29,818 nucleotides of DNA, taken from positions 1 through 29,818 of the forward strand of contig DASQOM010000266.1 in NCBI GenBank assembly GCA_035644495.1, given 5' to 3'. Origin of the DNA: JACQFK01 sp035644495 (GTDB taxonomy: Bacteria > Planctomycetota > MHYJ01 > JACPRB01). A program made the position numbers and the translations under genes. Every line of letters starts with the position of its first letter. Within the stretch, counting starts at the first letter, position 1. Positions 1 to 9,700 of this stretch are shown in pieces. Below the pieces are notes generated by a model. It made no database searches. It was not told where the DNA came from and saw nothing but the letters and a program-made list of their open reading frames with translations.

Positions 1-588
1 GAGAAGACGCTGCGCTTCCGGCTCACCGAGAAGCTGCTCCGCGTCAGCCAGCCCCGCGTGGAGCGGAAGGGGCTGATCGAGGTCTCGATGGACGCCCTGC
101 GGGCGCTGCGGGACGAGTGCCGCGAGACCGTGCAGATCGGCCGCCGCTTCGGCGATGAAGGCGTCATCCTCGAGCAGGTGGAGGGGTTGCATCCGCTGCG
201 CATCTCCGTCGACCCCGGCCTCCGCTTCCCGCTCCACAACAACGCGCCGGGCAAGCTGCTCCTCGCGTTCATGCCGGAAGCCGCCCGCGTTGCGGCGCTG
301 CGCCGAATCCCGATGACGGCGTCGACTCCGAGGACCCTCATCGACCGCCACGAACTGGCCCGCGAGTGCGCCCGGATCCGCGAGCAGGGGTATTCGGTCG
401 ACTTCGCCGAAGCCGACGAGGGGATCCACTGCGTCGCGGGGCCGATCCTGGACGCGCGGGGCGAGGCGATCGCCGCGCTGTGGATCTCGGCGCCGTCGCG
501 CCGTCTTCCGCGCGCGTCCTTCGCGGAGGCCGGGGTCCAGGTGCGGCGCGCCTGCAGCGTCATCACCGATCGGCTGAGGACGCCATGA
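1..588 (+). CDS. IclR-family transcriptional regulator, 5'-truncated by window edge
   Basis: The frame is open from base 1 and gives about 195 residues of an IclR-type regulator. What remains is the end of the winged-helix part (a 'FRLTEKLLRVS' stretch) and the whole effector-binding domain, with the typical 'ETVQIGRRFGDEGVILEQVEG' region and 'NNAPGKLLLAF'. IclR proteins are small-molecule-responsive regulators that usually act on neighbouring catabolic genes. The stop overlaps the start of the PSD1 gene by four bases (ATGA), so the two are translationally coupled and probably co-regulated. The DNA-binding helix-turn-helix lies mostly outside the window. The family call is firm; the ligand is unknown. 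Confidence 0.88.
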   Translation, partial: EKTLRFRLTEKLLRVSQPRVERKGLIEVSMDALRALRDECRETVQIGRRFGDEGVILEQVEGLHPLRISVDPGLRFPLHNNAPGKLLLAFMPEAARVAALRRIPMTASTPRTLIDRHELARECARIREQGYSVDFAEADEGIHCVAGPILDARGEAIAALWISAPSRRLPRASFAEAGVQVRRACSVITDRLRTP

Positions 589-3536
589 CGCGGGCCTGGC
601 TGCTCGTCCTGCTCCTCGCCGCGCCCCGACCTCAGGCGCCGGTCGATTTCGACCGCGACATCCGCCCGATCCTCAAGGCCTCCTGCCTCAAGTGTCATGG
701 GGCCGAAGGCAAGCCGAAGGGACAACTCCGCCTGGACCTCCGGGCGGCCGCGTTCCGCGGCGGCGCCGGCGGCCAGGCCATCATCCCAGGCAAGTCCGCG
801 GACAGCCCTCTCTATAAGCTGCTGGTCGATCCCGACGACGACGCGCGCATGCCCCAGAAGGCCCCGCGGCTGTCTACAGCGCAGATCGAGCTGATCCGCC
901 GCTGGATCGACGAAGGCGTGCGCTGGCCGGAGGACGATCATGGAGGGGAACAACTGCACTGGTCGCTGCGACCGCTGGCGCGGCCCGCGGTCCCGCCGTC
1001 CTCCTGGGGACGCACGCCGATCGACGCCTTCATCGCCGCGAAACTGAAGGAGAAGGGCTTCGAGCCGTCGCCCGAGGCCGACCGCCGCTCCCTGCTGCGT
1101 CGCGTGACCTACGACCTCATCGGACTCCCGCCGACGCCGGAGGAAACGGACGCGTTCCTGTCGGACCCCGCGCCCGACGCCTACGAGAAGGTCGTCGACC
1201 GCCTGCTCGCGTCGCCGCGGCACGGAGAGCGCTGGGCCCGCCACTGGCTCGACGCGGTCCACTATGCCGACACGCACGGCCACGACCAGGACCGGCCGCG
1301 TCCGAACGCGTGGCCGTATCGCGACTACGTCGTCCGCGCCTTCAACGAGGACAAGCCCTACGCGCAGTTCGTCCAGGACCAGCTGGCGGGCGACGTGCTC
1401 CGGCCCGGCGACCCGCAGGCCCTCGTCGCCACCGGCTTCATCGCCGCCGGTCCCTGGGACGAGAGCTCCCAGATGCACATCATGGCCGACACGGTGGACA
1501 AGAAGATCGCACAGAATCTCGACCGCGACGACATGCTGACCGCGACCATGTCGACGTTCGTCGGCGCGACGGTGCAGTGCGCGCGCTGCCACAACCACAA
1601 GTTCGATCCGATCCCGCAGGCGGAGTACTACGCGCTGCAGGCCTGCTTCGCGGGGGTCGACCGCGCCAACCGGCCGTTCGACGACGACCCCGCGCTGAAC
1701 CGCAGGCGCCAGGAGTTGCTGCGGCGCCGGACCGACCTGGCCGTCCGGAAAAAGGCGCGGCCCGAACCGTTTCTGGACGCGGACGCCGAGCGCGACGTCG
1801 CCGCGTGGGAGAAGGGCCGCTCCGATTCGCCCGGCGTCTGGATGGTGATCGACGCGGACGCGGCGGAATCGAAGCACGGCGCGACGCTGACCCGGCAGGT
1901 CGACGGCTCGATCGTCTCAAGCGGCCTGGCGCCCGACGTCGACGTCTATACGATCACCGCGCGTCCGTCCCTGCGCCGGATCACGGCGCTGCGGTTGGAG
2001 GCGCTGACGGTCGAGGACCATCCCTATAAGGGGCCGGGCCGCGAGGACAACGGCAACTTCCATCTCTCGGAGTTCCGGCTCCTGCGCTCGCGCGCCGAGG
2101 GCCCTCCCTCGCCGGTCGAGCTCTGCAATCCCGCCGCCGACTTCAACCAGAACGGCTGGGGCGTCGCGCAGGCGCTCGACGGCAAGCCGGAGACGGCGTG
2201 GGCGATCTATCCCGAGGTCGGCAAAAGCCACTATGCGATCTTCGAGCTGCGCGTGCCGATCGAGGTTGCCGAAGGGGAGTCGCTGGTCTTCGTCCTCGAG
2301 CAGCTCCAGGGCAGGCACCGGCTGATCGCGCGCCCGAGGCTTTCGGCGACGTCGATGCCTCCGCCGTTCCGGATCGAGCCGCTGCCGGCGAACGTCGCGC
2401 AGATCGCCGCCGTCGACGCGGCGAAGCGGTCGCGCGAGCAGAAGATCGAACTGGCGGCCTGGGTCCTGGATCTTCGGATCCGGAAGGAGCTGGACGCGCT
2501 GCCGGCGCCCCGGCAGGTCTACGCGGCCGCCAGCGACTTCCCGCCCATCGCCAAGTTCACGCCGGCACGGACCCCGAGGCCCATCTATCTGTTGAAGCGC
2601 GGCGACGTCACCAAACCCGGCGAGGAGATCCGCCCCGGGGGCTTGTCCTGCGTGCCGGGCCTCGAGGCGGCATTCCGTCTCGCGGACCCGGGCGATGAGG
2701 GCGCGCGCCGCGCGGCGCTGGCCGCCTGGATCACGGATCCCCGGAACGTGCTCTCCTGGCGCTCGATCGTGAACCGCGTCTGGCACCACCATTTCGGCCG
2801 CGGCATCGCGGACTCTCCGAACGACCTGGGCCGCATGGGTGCCGCGCCGACGCACCCGGAGCTGTTGGACTGGCTGGCGGTCGAGTTCCGCGACGGCGGC
2901 GGCTCGCTGAAGAAGCTGCACCGGTTGATCGTGACGAGCGCGGTCTATCAGCAGTCCTCCGCCGGCCGCGCGGACTTCGCGAAGACCGACGCCTCCAATC
3001 TCCTCCTCTGGAGGATGAACCGCCTGCGGCTGGACGCCGAGCAGGTCCGTGATTCGATCCTGCAGCTGAGCGGCAAGATCGATCTCACCCTGGGCGGCCC
3101 GGCGGTGAAGCAGTTCCACTATGAGGATCCCAATCCCGAGGTGACTCCGAAGGTGGACTACGGGCGCTATAACGTCGACCACCCGGACAACTTCCGCCGC
3201 GCGATCTACCGCTGGATCTTCCGGACGCTGCCCGATCCCTTCATGGAGACGCTCGACTGCCCGGACGCCTCCCTGCTGACGGGCGCGCGGAACGTCAGCG
3301 TCACGCCGCTCCAGGCGATGGCCGTGCTGAACGACCGCTTCGTCGTTCGTCAGAGCGAGCACCTCGCCGCGAGGCTGGCCGGGCCGGACCGCGTCGCGGC
3401 CGCGTATCGGCTGATCCTGCAGCGGGCGCCGACGGCGGCCGAGTCGGCGGCGGTGGGGGACTATATGGAGAAGCGCGGCGCGGCGAACGCCGTGCGCGTG
3501 CTTCTGAACAGCAACGAGTTCATGTTCCTGGACTAG
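585..3536 (+). CDS. PSD1/DUF1549-DUF1553 cytochrome c-like exported protein (module A)
   Basis: This is a 983-residue protein. I chose the ATG at 585 because it forms an ATGA overlap with the IclR stop and is followed at once by a signal peptide (MTRAWLLVLLLAAP); the open frame runs further upstream but without export features. A PSCyt1-type domain carries CLKCH at residues 34-38, the covalent heme c motif. DUF1549 follows and contains a second CxxCH (332-336) in 'CARCHNHKFDP'. A middle region resembles a carbohydrate-binding or lectin-like domain, and DUF1553 forms the C-terminus. The family is abundant in Planctomycetota and relatives and is always paired with DUF1501 proteins, as here. It is often linked to polysaccharide degradation, but no enzymatic activity is firmly established. 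Location is periplasmic or surface by inference. Confidence 0.93.
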   Translation: MTRAWLLVLLLAAPRPQAPVDFDRDIRPILKASCLKCHGAEGKPKGQLRLDLRAAAFRGGAGGQAIIPGKSADSPLYKLLVDPDDDARMPQKAPRLSTAQIELIRRWIDEGVRWPEDDHGGEQLHWSLRPLARPAVPPSSWGRTPIDAFIAAKLKEKGFEPSPEADRRSLLRRVTYDLIGLPPTPEETDAFLSDPAPDAYEKVVDRLLASPRHGERWARHWLDAVHYADTHGHDQDRPRPNAWPYRDYVVRAFNEDKPYAQFVQDQLAGDVLRPGDPQALVATGFIAAGPWDESSQMHIMADTVDKKIAQNLDRDDMLTATMSTFVGATVQCARCHNHKFDPIPQAEYYALQACFAGVDRANRPFDDDPALNRRRQELLRRRTDLAVRKKARPEPFLDADAERDVAAWEKGRSDSPGVWMVIDADAAESKHGATLTRQVDGSIVSSGLAPDVDVYTITARPSLRRITALRLEALTVEDHPYKGPGREDNGNFHLSEFRLLRSRAEGPPSPVELCNPAADFNQNGWGVAQALDGKPETAWAIYPEVGKSHYAIFELRVPIEVAEGESLVFVLEQLQGRHRLIARPRLSATSMPPPFRIEPLPANVAQIAAVDAAKRSREQKIELAAWVLDLRIRKELDALPAPRQVYAAASDFPPIAKFTPARTPRPIYLLKRGDVTKPGEEIRPGGLSCVPGLEAAFRLADPGDEGARRAALAAWITDPRNVLSWRSIVNRVWHHHFGRGIADSPNDLGRMGAAPTHPELLDWLAVEFRDGGGSLKKLHRLIVTSAVYQQSSAGRADFAKTDASNLLLWRMNRLRLDAEQVRDSILQLSGKIDLTLGGPAVKQFHYEDPNPEVTPKVDYGRYNVDHPDNFRRAIYRWIFRTLPDPFMETLDCPDASLLTGARNVSVTPLQAMAVLNDRFVVRQSEHLAARLAGPDRVAAAYRLILQRAPTAAESAAVGDYMEKRGAANAVRVLLNSNEFMFLD

Positions 3537-3540
3537 AGCG

Positions 3541-4956
3541 ATGATGAACCGGCGGGAATTCCTGGGCTGCGGCGCGTCGGGGGTGGGCGCGGTCGCGCTG
3601 GCGCAGCTCCTCGGCAGCGCCGGCCTCCTGGGGCAGGAGGCGAAGGCCGACCTGAACGGCGGCGTCCATCACCGCGCCAGGGCGAAGCGCGTCATCCACC
3701 TGTTCATGAACGGCGGCGCGAGTCCGATGGACACCTTCGACTACAAGCCCGAACTCGAGAAGCGGCACGGGCAGAAGTTCGATCCGGGCGCGGGCGTCCG
3801 GGTCGAAGCCGCCACGAGCACGCCCGGCGCGGTTCTGAAGAGTCCCTATGCGTGGAAGCAATACGGCCAGTGCGGCCGCTGGGTCTCGAGCGTGTTTCCG
3901 CACGTCGCGGAGCGCGTGGACGACCTCGCGTTCGTCCACTCGATGCAGTCGAAGACGAACGTGCACGGGCCGGGCGTCTACCTCCAGAACACCGGCTTCG
4001 TCCTGCCGGGATTCCCGTGCATGGGGTCGTGGGTCTCCTACGCGCTGGGGCGCCTGAGCGACAATCTGCCGGCCTTTGTCGTGATCCCGGACTCGCGCGG
4101 CCTCCCCTATAACTCGAAGGGCAGCTTCGGGTCGGGGTTCCTGCCGGCCGTTCACCAGGCGACGCTGCTGCGGCCGACGGCGCCCGAGCCGCTCGCGGAC
4201 CTCTTCCCGCCGAAATCGCCGGGCATCACCCCCGAGGGCGAGGCGGATGGCTTGGCGCTGCTGAACCGCCTGAATCGCGAGCACCTCGCCTCCCGCCCCG
4301 AGGACAGCCGGCTCGAGGGCCGAATCGCGTCCTACGAAATGGCCGCGCGCATGCAGCTGTCGGCCCCCGATGCGCTCGACCTGTCGAAGGAGAGCGAGGA
4401 GACGAGGAAGCTCTATGGCCTGGATGCGAAGCCGACGGCCGACTTCGGCACCAACTGCCTGACGGCGCGGCGGCTTCTGGAGGGCGGCGTCCGCTTCGTC
4501 CAGCTCTGGAGCGGGACCGCAGGAGCGACCGGCAACTGGGACAACCACGCCGACATTTCGAAGGAACTGACCTTCATTGCAATGGCGGTCGACAAGCCCA
4601 TCGCCGGGCTGCTGACCGACCTGAAGCGGCGCGGTCTCCTCGAGGATACGCTCATCGTCTGGACCACGGAGTTCGGCCGCATGCCGTTCTCGCAGGGCAC
4701 GGTGGGCCGCGACCACAACGGCGGCGTCTTCACGTCCTGGCTGGCCGGTGCGGGCGTGAAGCCCGGGATCGCCTACGGCGAGAGCGACGAGTGGGCGTGG
4801 AAGGCCGCGAAGGATCCGGTGATGGGGTACGACCTGAACGCGACGATCCTGCACCTGCTCGGGATCGACCACGAGAAGCTGACCGTTCGCCACAACGGGG
4901 CCGACCGCCGTCTCACCGACGTGCACGGCCACGTCATCCGCGACCTGCTCGCCTGA
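3541..4956 (+). CDS. DUF1501 family Tat-exported protein (module A)
   Basis: A 471-residue DUF1501 protein, a branch of the alkaline phosphatase/sulfatase-like superfamily. The N-terminus 'MMNRREFLGCGASGVGAVAL' has a twin-arginine (Tat) signal: RREFLG followed by a hydrophobic stretch. Typical family segments are 'HLFMNGGASPMDTFDYKPEL' near residue 55 and 'TEFGRMPFSQG' followed by 'GRDHN' toward the C-terminus, which resemble metal-binding parts of the superfamily fold. It starts 4 bp after the PSD1 stop, so the two form an operon and probably an exported complex. ATG 3541 and ATG 3544 are both possible starts. The substrate is unknown. Confidence 0.93.
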   Translation: MMNRREFLGCGASGVGAVALAQLLGSAGLLGQEAKADLNGGVHHRARAKRVIHLFMNGGASPMDTFDYKPELEKRHGQKFDPGAGVRVEAATSTPGAVLKSPYAWKQYGQCGRWVSSVFPHVAERVDDLAFVHSMQSKTNVHGPGVYLQNTGFVLPGFPCMGSWVSYALGRLSDNLPAFVVIPDSRGLPYNSKGSFGSGFLPAVHQATLLRPTAPEPLADLFPPKSPGITPEGEADGLALLNRLNREHLASRPEDSRLEGRIASYEMAARMQLSAPDALDLSKESEETRKLYGLDAKPTADFGTNCLTARRLLEGGVRFVQLWSGTAGATGNWDNHADISKELTFIAMAVDKPIAGLLTDLKRRGLLEDTLIVWTTEFGRMPFSQGTVGRDHNGGVFTSWLAGAGVKPGIAYGESDEWAWKAAKDPVMGYDLNATILHLLGIDHEKLTVRHNGADRRLTDVHGHVIRDLLA

Positions 4957-4976
4957 ACACCCACCAATCACAGCGT

Positions 4977-4989
4977 GTCCATTGTGGAC
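4977..4989. terminator. Weak hairpin between convergent genes
   Basis: GTCCA-TTG-TGGAC can form a five-pair stem in the 40-bp gap between the DUF1501 stop (4956) and the end of the convergent minus-strand gene (4997). There is no T-run on either side. It may be a weak bidirectional terminator; its position is the main support. Confidence 0.25.
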
Positions 4990-4996
4990 GGGAAGA

Positions 4997-5821
4997 CTAC
5001 TTGCTCAGCGAGTAGACGTGGTCCTCCTTGTTCACCACCGTGTACTTGTAGCCGAGGCCCTCGACGCGGGCGTGGTCGGCCTTCCAGCACTCGGTGAGGA
5101 ACTCCACGATCTCCTTCTGCAGCGTGTTTTCGTTGTTGTCGTCGTAGACCTTCCTCTCCTGGGCGAAGGCGCGGGAGAAGAGCGTGAGCGTGCCGAGGTA
5201 CTGCTTCTGCAGCTCGGCCTTGAACCCGTCGGACACCTTGCGCTTGTCCTTGGCGACCGCCTCCAGCTGGGACGACTGGGCCCAGAGCGTCAGGAGGCTC
5301 TTGTTGCTGACGAGCTTGAGGGCGGGGATATTGGCGTCGAGCTCCAGCTCGCCGACCTTGAGGCCGTCCTCGCGCATCTTGATGAGGGCGACCGCGTAAT
5401 CCTCGATCACGCTGCGGGCCTCGTCCTCGCTCGCCAGCGCGAAGACGTCGCCGACCAGGAGGATGCCCGACTTGGTCCCGGCGCCGGCCGCGACGCGGTC
5501 GCTGTACCAGGGCGTCGCGCGGCGGACGGGTGACTCCAGGGGCGCGAAGATGTTCTTCACTTCCTTCGCGAAGAAGAACTCGCGGCCCTCCTTCTTGAAG
5601 ACCTCCTTGATGGCCTCCTGGGCCTCGGCCATCTGCTTCTCATCGGCGACGTAGTACCAGGCCTTGATCAGGCCCTTGGGGTTCTTGTCCTTGTCGAAGA
5701 CGAGCGGGTCGAGGTTGGCTTTCAGGTGGGGGATGCGCTTGGCGGGGTCGGCCTTGGCGTCGGCGTACGACGGTCCATCGGCGGCCACGGTCAGCAGAGT
5801 CGCGATGAAGAGCTGCAGCAT
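4997..5821 (-). CDS. Secreted protein of unknown function
   Basis: A 274-residue protein starting 'MLQLFIATLLTVAADGPSYADA', a short signal peptide. I chose the ATG at 5821 because a perfect AAAGGAG lies just upstream. An in-frame ATG 54 bases further out would place the promoter-like -10 box inside the gene. The mature protein is rich in Lys, Glu and Asp and looks all-helical, with no recognisable catalytic motif and no further membrane segment. I do not recognise the family. It stands alone between modules A and B, transcribed against both, with a good promoter of its own. It could be a thioredoxin-fold-like or stress-related exported protein ('GILLVGDVFAL' is the only hydrophobic core-like strand), but that is a guess. 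Confidence 0.72.
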   Translation of the reverse strand: MLQLFIATLLTVAADGPSYADAKADPAKRIPHLKANLDPLVFDKDKNPKGLIKAWYYVADEKQMAEAQEAIKEVFKKEGREFFFAKEVKNIFAPLESPVRRATPWYSDRVAAGAGTKSGILLVGDVFALASEDEARSVIEDYAVALIKMREDGLKVGELELDANIPALKLVSNKSLLTLWAQSSQLEAVAKDKRKVSDGFKAELQKQYLGTLTLFSRAFAQERKVYDDNNENTLQKEIVEFLTECWKADHARVEGLGYKYTVVNKEDHVYSLSK

Positions 5822-5846
5822 CGAAAATTCTCCTTTGAGGCCGCCC

Positions 5847-5875
5847 AATATAGCGGCTCCCTCCGCTCCAGGCAA
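5847..5875 (-). promoter_or_regulatory. Sigma70-type promoter of the secreted-protein gene
   Basis: On the minus strand TTGCCT (5870-5875) is separated by exactly 17 bases from TATATT (5847-5852), four and five matches to the consensus boxes. The predicted start near 5840 leaves a leader of about 19 bases that contains the AAAGGAG ribosome site before the ATG at 5821. The fit of all distances supports both the promoter and the chosen gene start. Confidence 0.55.
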
Positions 5876-5955
5876 CAGGAGATATACGCCGCGCGGCCGG
5901 AGCCGCCCGAGATTCGTGGTATTTTCATGGAAGAACGAGTGTTTTATTGGTAAAC

Positions 5956-6747
5956 ATGTCGCCCATGCGCGCCGCCGCCGCCCGGGTCCCGAGCTACGCC
6001 GTCCCGGCCCTGGAGAAGGGCCTCGACCTCCTCGAGGCCCTCGCGGCGCGGCCCGGGGACCGCTCCCAGGCCGACCTCGCGCGCGACCTCGGCCGCAGCC
6101 CGAGCGAGATCTTCCGCATGCTCAACTGCCTCGAGCGCCGCGGCTACATCGTGAAGGATGCCGCCTCCGGGCGCTATCGGCTGACGCTGCGCCTCTACGA
6201 ACTCGCCCACACGCACACGCCCGTCGACCAGCTGCTCCGGGCCGCGGAGGGGCCGATGCGCGATCTGGCCGCGGGCATCCGCGAATCGGTGCACCTGAGC
6301 GTCCTCTCCGGCGGCAAGCTGCTCGTCCTCTCCCAGGTCGAGAGCCAGAACCGGACCCGCGTCTCCGTCGAAATCGGCGGACGCTTCCCCGTCGTCCTCA
6401 CCGCCTCGGGCCGCGTCCTCCTGGCCCACCTGCCCCAGGAGGAGCTGCGGACCTTCCTCGCGCGCGACGAGGACTGGGCGAAGCTCGGCGCGGCCGTCCG
6501 CGAGCGCTTTCTCTCCGATCTGCTCAAGCTCCGGCGCGACGGGGTCTATCAGGGGAAGAGCGATCTGACCCACGGGATCCGCGACGTGGCCGCCCTGGTG
6601 GGGAATCCCCGGGTGGGCGTCGCGGCCGCGGTCTGCGTCCCATCGCTCGTCATCATCGGAAAACCGAAGCCGCCCGCGGCGATCCGGGCCGCCGTGCGGG
6701 AATGTGCGGCCACGATCACCCGGCAGCTGGGCCTGAGGGTAACCTAA
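5956..6747 (+). CDS. IclR-family transcriptional regulator (module B)
   Basis: A complete IclR protein of about 263 residues from ATG 5956; TTG 5947 and ATG 5968 are alternative starts. The N-terminal winged helix-turn-helix is plain: 'SQADLARDLGRSPSEIFRML' with 'LERRGYI' and the wing 'SGRYRLTLRLYEL'. The effector domain follows ('ESVHLSVLSGGKLLVLSQVES', 'GGRFPVVLTASGRVLLA') and ends with the usual 'AAAVCVPSL...IRAAVRECAATI' stretch. It lies 6 bp upstream of a PSD1 gene, the same arrangement as module A, so it most likely regulates the PSD1-DUF1501 operon in response to a small organic acid or sugar derivative. The ligand is unknown. Confidence 0.92.
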   Translation: MSPMRAAAARVPSYAVPALEKGLDLLEALAARPGDRSQADLARDLGRSPSEIFRMLNCLERRGYIVKDAASGRYRLTLRLYELAHTHTPVDQLLRAAEGPMRDLAAGIRESVHLSVLSGGKLLVLSQVESQNRTRVSVEIGGRFPVVLTASGRVLLAHLPQEELRTFLARDEDWAKLGAAVRERFLSDLLKLRRDGVYQGKSDLTHGIRDVAALVGNPRVGVAAAVCVPSLVIIGKPKPPAAIRAAVRECAATITRQLGLRVT

Positions 6748-6753
6748 CTGCAC

Positions 6754-9700
6754 ATGAAGCGACTTGCCGCGGTCCTGATCCTCCTCGCGCCCGGCGCCGC
6801 CCCCCAGGAAGCCGCGCAGGCGCCGGATCCCGAAGGCATCGAGTTCTTCGAGAAGAAGATCCGGCCGGTCCTGGTCGACCGCTGCTATTCGTGCCACAGC
6901 GCCGAGGCGAAGAAGCTCAAGGGAGAGCTCCGCGTCGATTCGCGCGACGGCCTCCTCAAGGGCGGGGAGACCGGGCCGTCGGTCGTGCCGGGCGACCCCG
7001 ACAAGAGCCTCCTCGTGAAGGCGCTGCGCTACACCGACGACCTCAAGATGCCGCCGAAGGGGAGGCTGTCGAAGGAAGTCGTTGAGGACTTTGCCGCGTG
7101 GGTGAAGCGCGGCGCTCCGGACCCGCGCGGGAAGGGCGCCGCCGCCGCGAAGAAGGGCATCGACGTCGAGGCGGGGAAGAAGTACTGGGCCTTCCAGCCG
7201 CTGCACCCGCCGGCGGGGGCGACGATCGACGGGCTGATCCGCGCCCCGCTCGACGCCGCCGGCGTCAAGCCCAACGGTCCGGCGGACCGCCGCACGCTGA
7301 TCCGCCGCGCGACCTTCGACCTCCTCGGGCTGCCCCCCACGCCGGCGGAGATCGACGCGTTCGTTGCCGATCCGTCTCCGGACGCCTTCGCGGCGCTGAT
7401 CGACCGGCTGCTGGCGCGGCCCGAGTACGGCGAGCGCCAAGCGCGGCACTGGCTCGACGTCGCCCGCTTTGCGGAGAGCCACGGCTTCGAGCAGGACTAT
7501 GACCGCGAGAACGCCTATCACTACCGGGACTTCCTGATCCAGGCGTTCAACCGCGACCTGCCCTACGACCGCTTCGTCCGGTGGCAGATCGCGGGCGACG
7601 AACTGGCCCCCGTGGAACCGCTCGCGTGGATGGCCACCGGCTTCCTCGGCGCCGGCGCGTTCCCCACCCAGCTCACCGAGGCCGAGTTCGAGTCGGCCCG
7701 CTACGACGAGCTGGACAGCATGACCTCGACCACCACCTCGGCCTTCCTCGGGCTCAGCCTCGGCTGCGCCCGCTGCCACGATCACAAGTTCGACCCGTTC
7801 CCCTCGCGCGACTATTACCGCCTCGCGTCGACGTTCACCACCGCGATCCGCAGCATGGCCGAGCTGCAGATGGATCCCGAGGGCGACAAGGCCGCGCTCG
7901 CCAAGTGGGAGGCCGAGCATCCGCCGCTCGTCGCGGCCCTCGAGAAGTTCGAGAAGGAAGAACTGCCGGGGCGCTATAAGCACTGGGCGGACGGCCGCCC
8001 CTGGGAGAAGCAGGCGCCCGTCTGGACGGTGCTCGACCTGATCGAGACCACATCCCTCCAGGGAGCGAAGTTCGTGCCCCAAGGGGACGGCTCGGTGCTC
8101 GCAACGGGCGAAAATCCGAGGAATGACCGCTGGCGCTTCAAGGCGCGGACGACGCTGAAACGGATCACCGCCGTGCGGCTCGAGGCCCTCAAGGACGCGT
8201 CGCTCAAGAAAGGGGGACCGGGGCGTGCGGACAATGGCAATTTCTCCCTGAGCGATTTCCGACTGCTCCTTCGATCCAGCTCCGGCGGCATTCCGTTTCA
8301 AGTGAAGCTTTCCGCTGGAGCGGTCACCTTCGAACAGAACCAGACCACCCTGTCCGCGGCGTCCTCGGTTGATGACGACAAGGGCGGCGGCTGGGCGGTG
8401 GATCCCCAATTCGGAAAGGACCACGCGGCCGTCTTTGAGATCGTGGCGCCGGTCGAGTTCCCCGAAGGAACGGAACTGACTTTTGACTTCGAGTACAACA
8501 ACAATACTCATCATTCGATCGGGCGGCCGCGACTGTCGGTGACGACGCGGCCAGCGCCGGTCGGCTTCGACGGCGAGTCGAAGGCCCAGCCCGTCGTCGA
8601 GCTCTGCGAGGCGCTCCGCGAGGGGAAGCCGTACGAGGGGGCGATCGCCGTCTATGCGCGCCTCGACGACGAAGGCATCCGCCTGCGCAAGGCCGTGGAC
8701 GAGCACCTCGCGGCGAAGCCCGCGCCGAAGCTGACGAAGATCCTCGTCACCACCGAGGGCCTCAAGCCGCTCAAACACCACGCCGACGAGCGCGGCTTCC
8801 CCCACTTCTACAAGGAGACCTATGTCCTCGCGCGCGGCGACGTGAACAAGAAGCAGGGCGTCGCGACGCAGGGCTTCATCCAGGTGCTAGAGCGCGGCGC
8901 CGACGAGAGCCGCTGGATCCCGGCGCCGCCCGCCGGTTCGCGCACTCCCGGCCGCCGCAGCGCGCTCGCCGCGTGGCTGACGGACGTCGACGCCGGCGCC
9001 GGCGTTCTGGCGGCGCGCGTCGTGGTCAACCGCCTCTGGGCCCGCCACTTCGGGCGCGGCCTCGTCGCGACGGTCAACGACTTCGGCGTCCAGGGCGAGC
9101 CGCCGTCGCACCCGGAGCTGCTGGAGTCGCTGGCGGCCGAGCTCATCGGGAGCGGATGGTCGCTGAAGGCGATGCACCGGCGGATGATGACGAGCCAGGC
9201 CTACCAGGAGTCGGCGGACGTGGTCGCGGACAGCGCGAAGAAGGACCCGGACAACCGCCTCTACTGGCGCCGCAATCCGCAGCGGCTCGAGGCCGAGGCG
9301 ATCCGGGACACTCTGCTGGACGTGGGCGGCCTGCTGGACCGGAAGATGTATGGTCCGGGCACGCTCGACGAAGCGATGACGCGGCGGAGCATCTACTTCT
9401 TCATCAAGCGCAGCCGGCTCATCCCGATGATGATGGTCTTCGACGCTCCCGAGCCGCTCGTGAGCCAGGGATCGCGTCCGACGACGACGATCGCGCCCCA
9501 GGCGCTGCTCTTCATGAACAGCCCGCTCGTGCGCCGCTGCGCCGCAGGACTGGCGAAGGAACCCGATCCCGGGGCGATCTACCGTCGCGCCCTGGGACGG
9601 CCGGCCACCGAGCGCGAGCTGAAGCGGGCCTCCGAGTTCCTGTCGGCGCAGGAGAAGAGCTATAAGGGCTCCGGGACCGCGGATCCCGGCCGCGCCGCGC

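Noticed and set aside
366..584. Upstream extension of the module A PSD1 protein
   Set aside because: The extra residues are Arg/Gly-rich shadow of the IclR gene and would bury the signal peptide; ATG 585 with ATGA coupling is far better.
1917..3362. 481-codon minus-strand frame within the module A PSD1 gene
   Set aside because: It is fully inside a gene with heme and DUF1549/1553 motifs; Arg/Leu/Val-rich shadow sequence.
5822..5875. Upstream start (ATG 5875) for the secreted-protein gene
   Set aside because: It would have the signal peptide 18 residues inside, lacks an SD and places the -10 box in the coding sequence.
5944..8805. Very long open frame antisense to the module B PSD1 gene
   Set aside because: It runs opposite well-supported IclR and PSD1 genes and has low-complexity Arg/Gly/Glu-rich composition with no domain pattern; such frames are expected opposite GC-rich genes.
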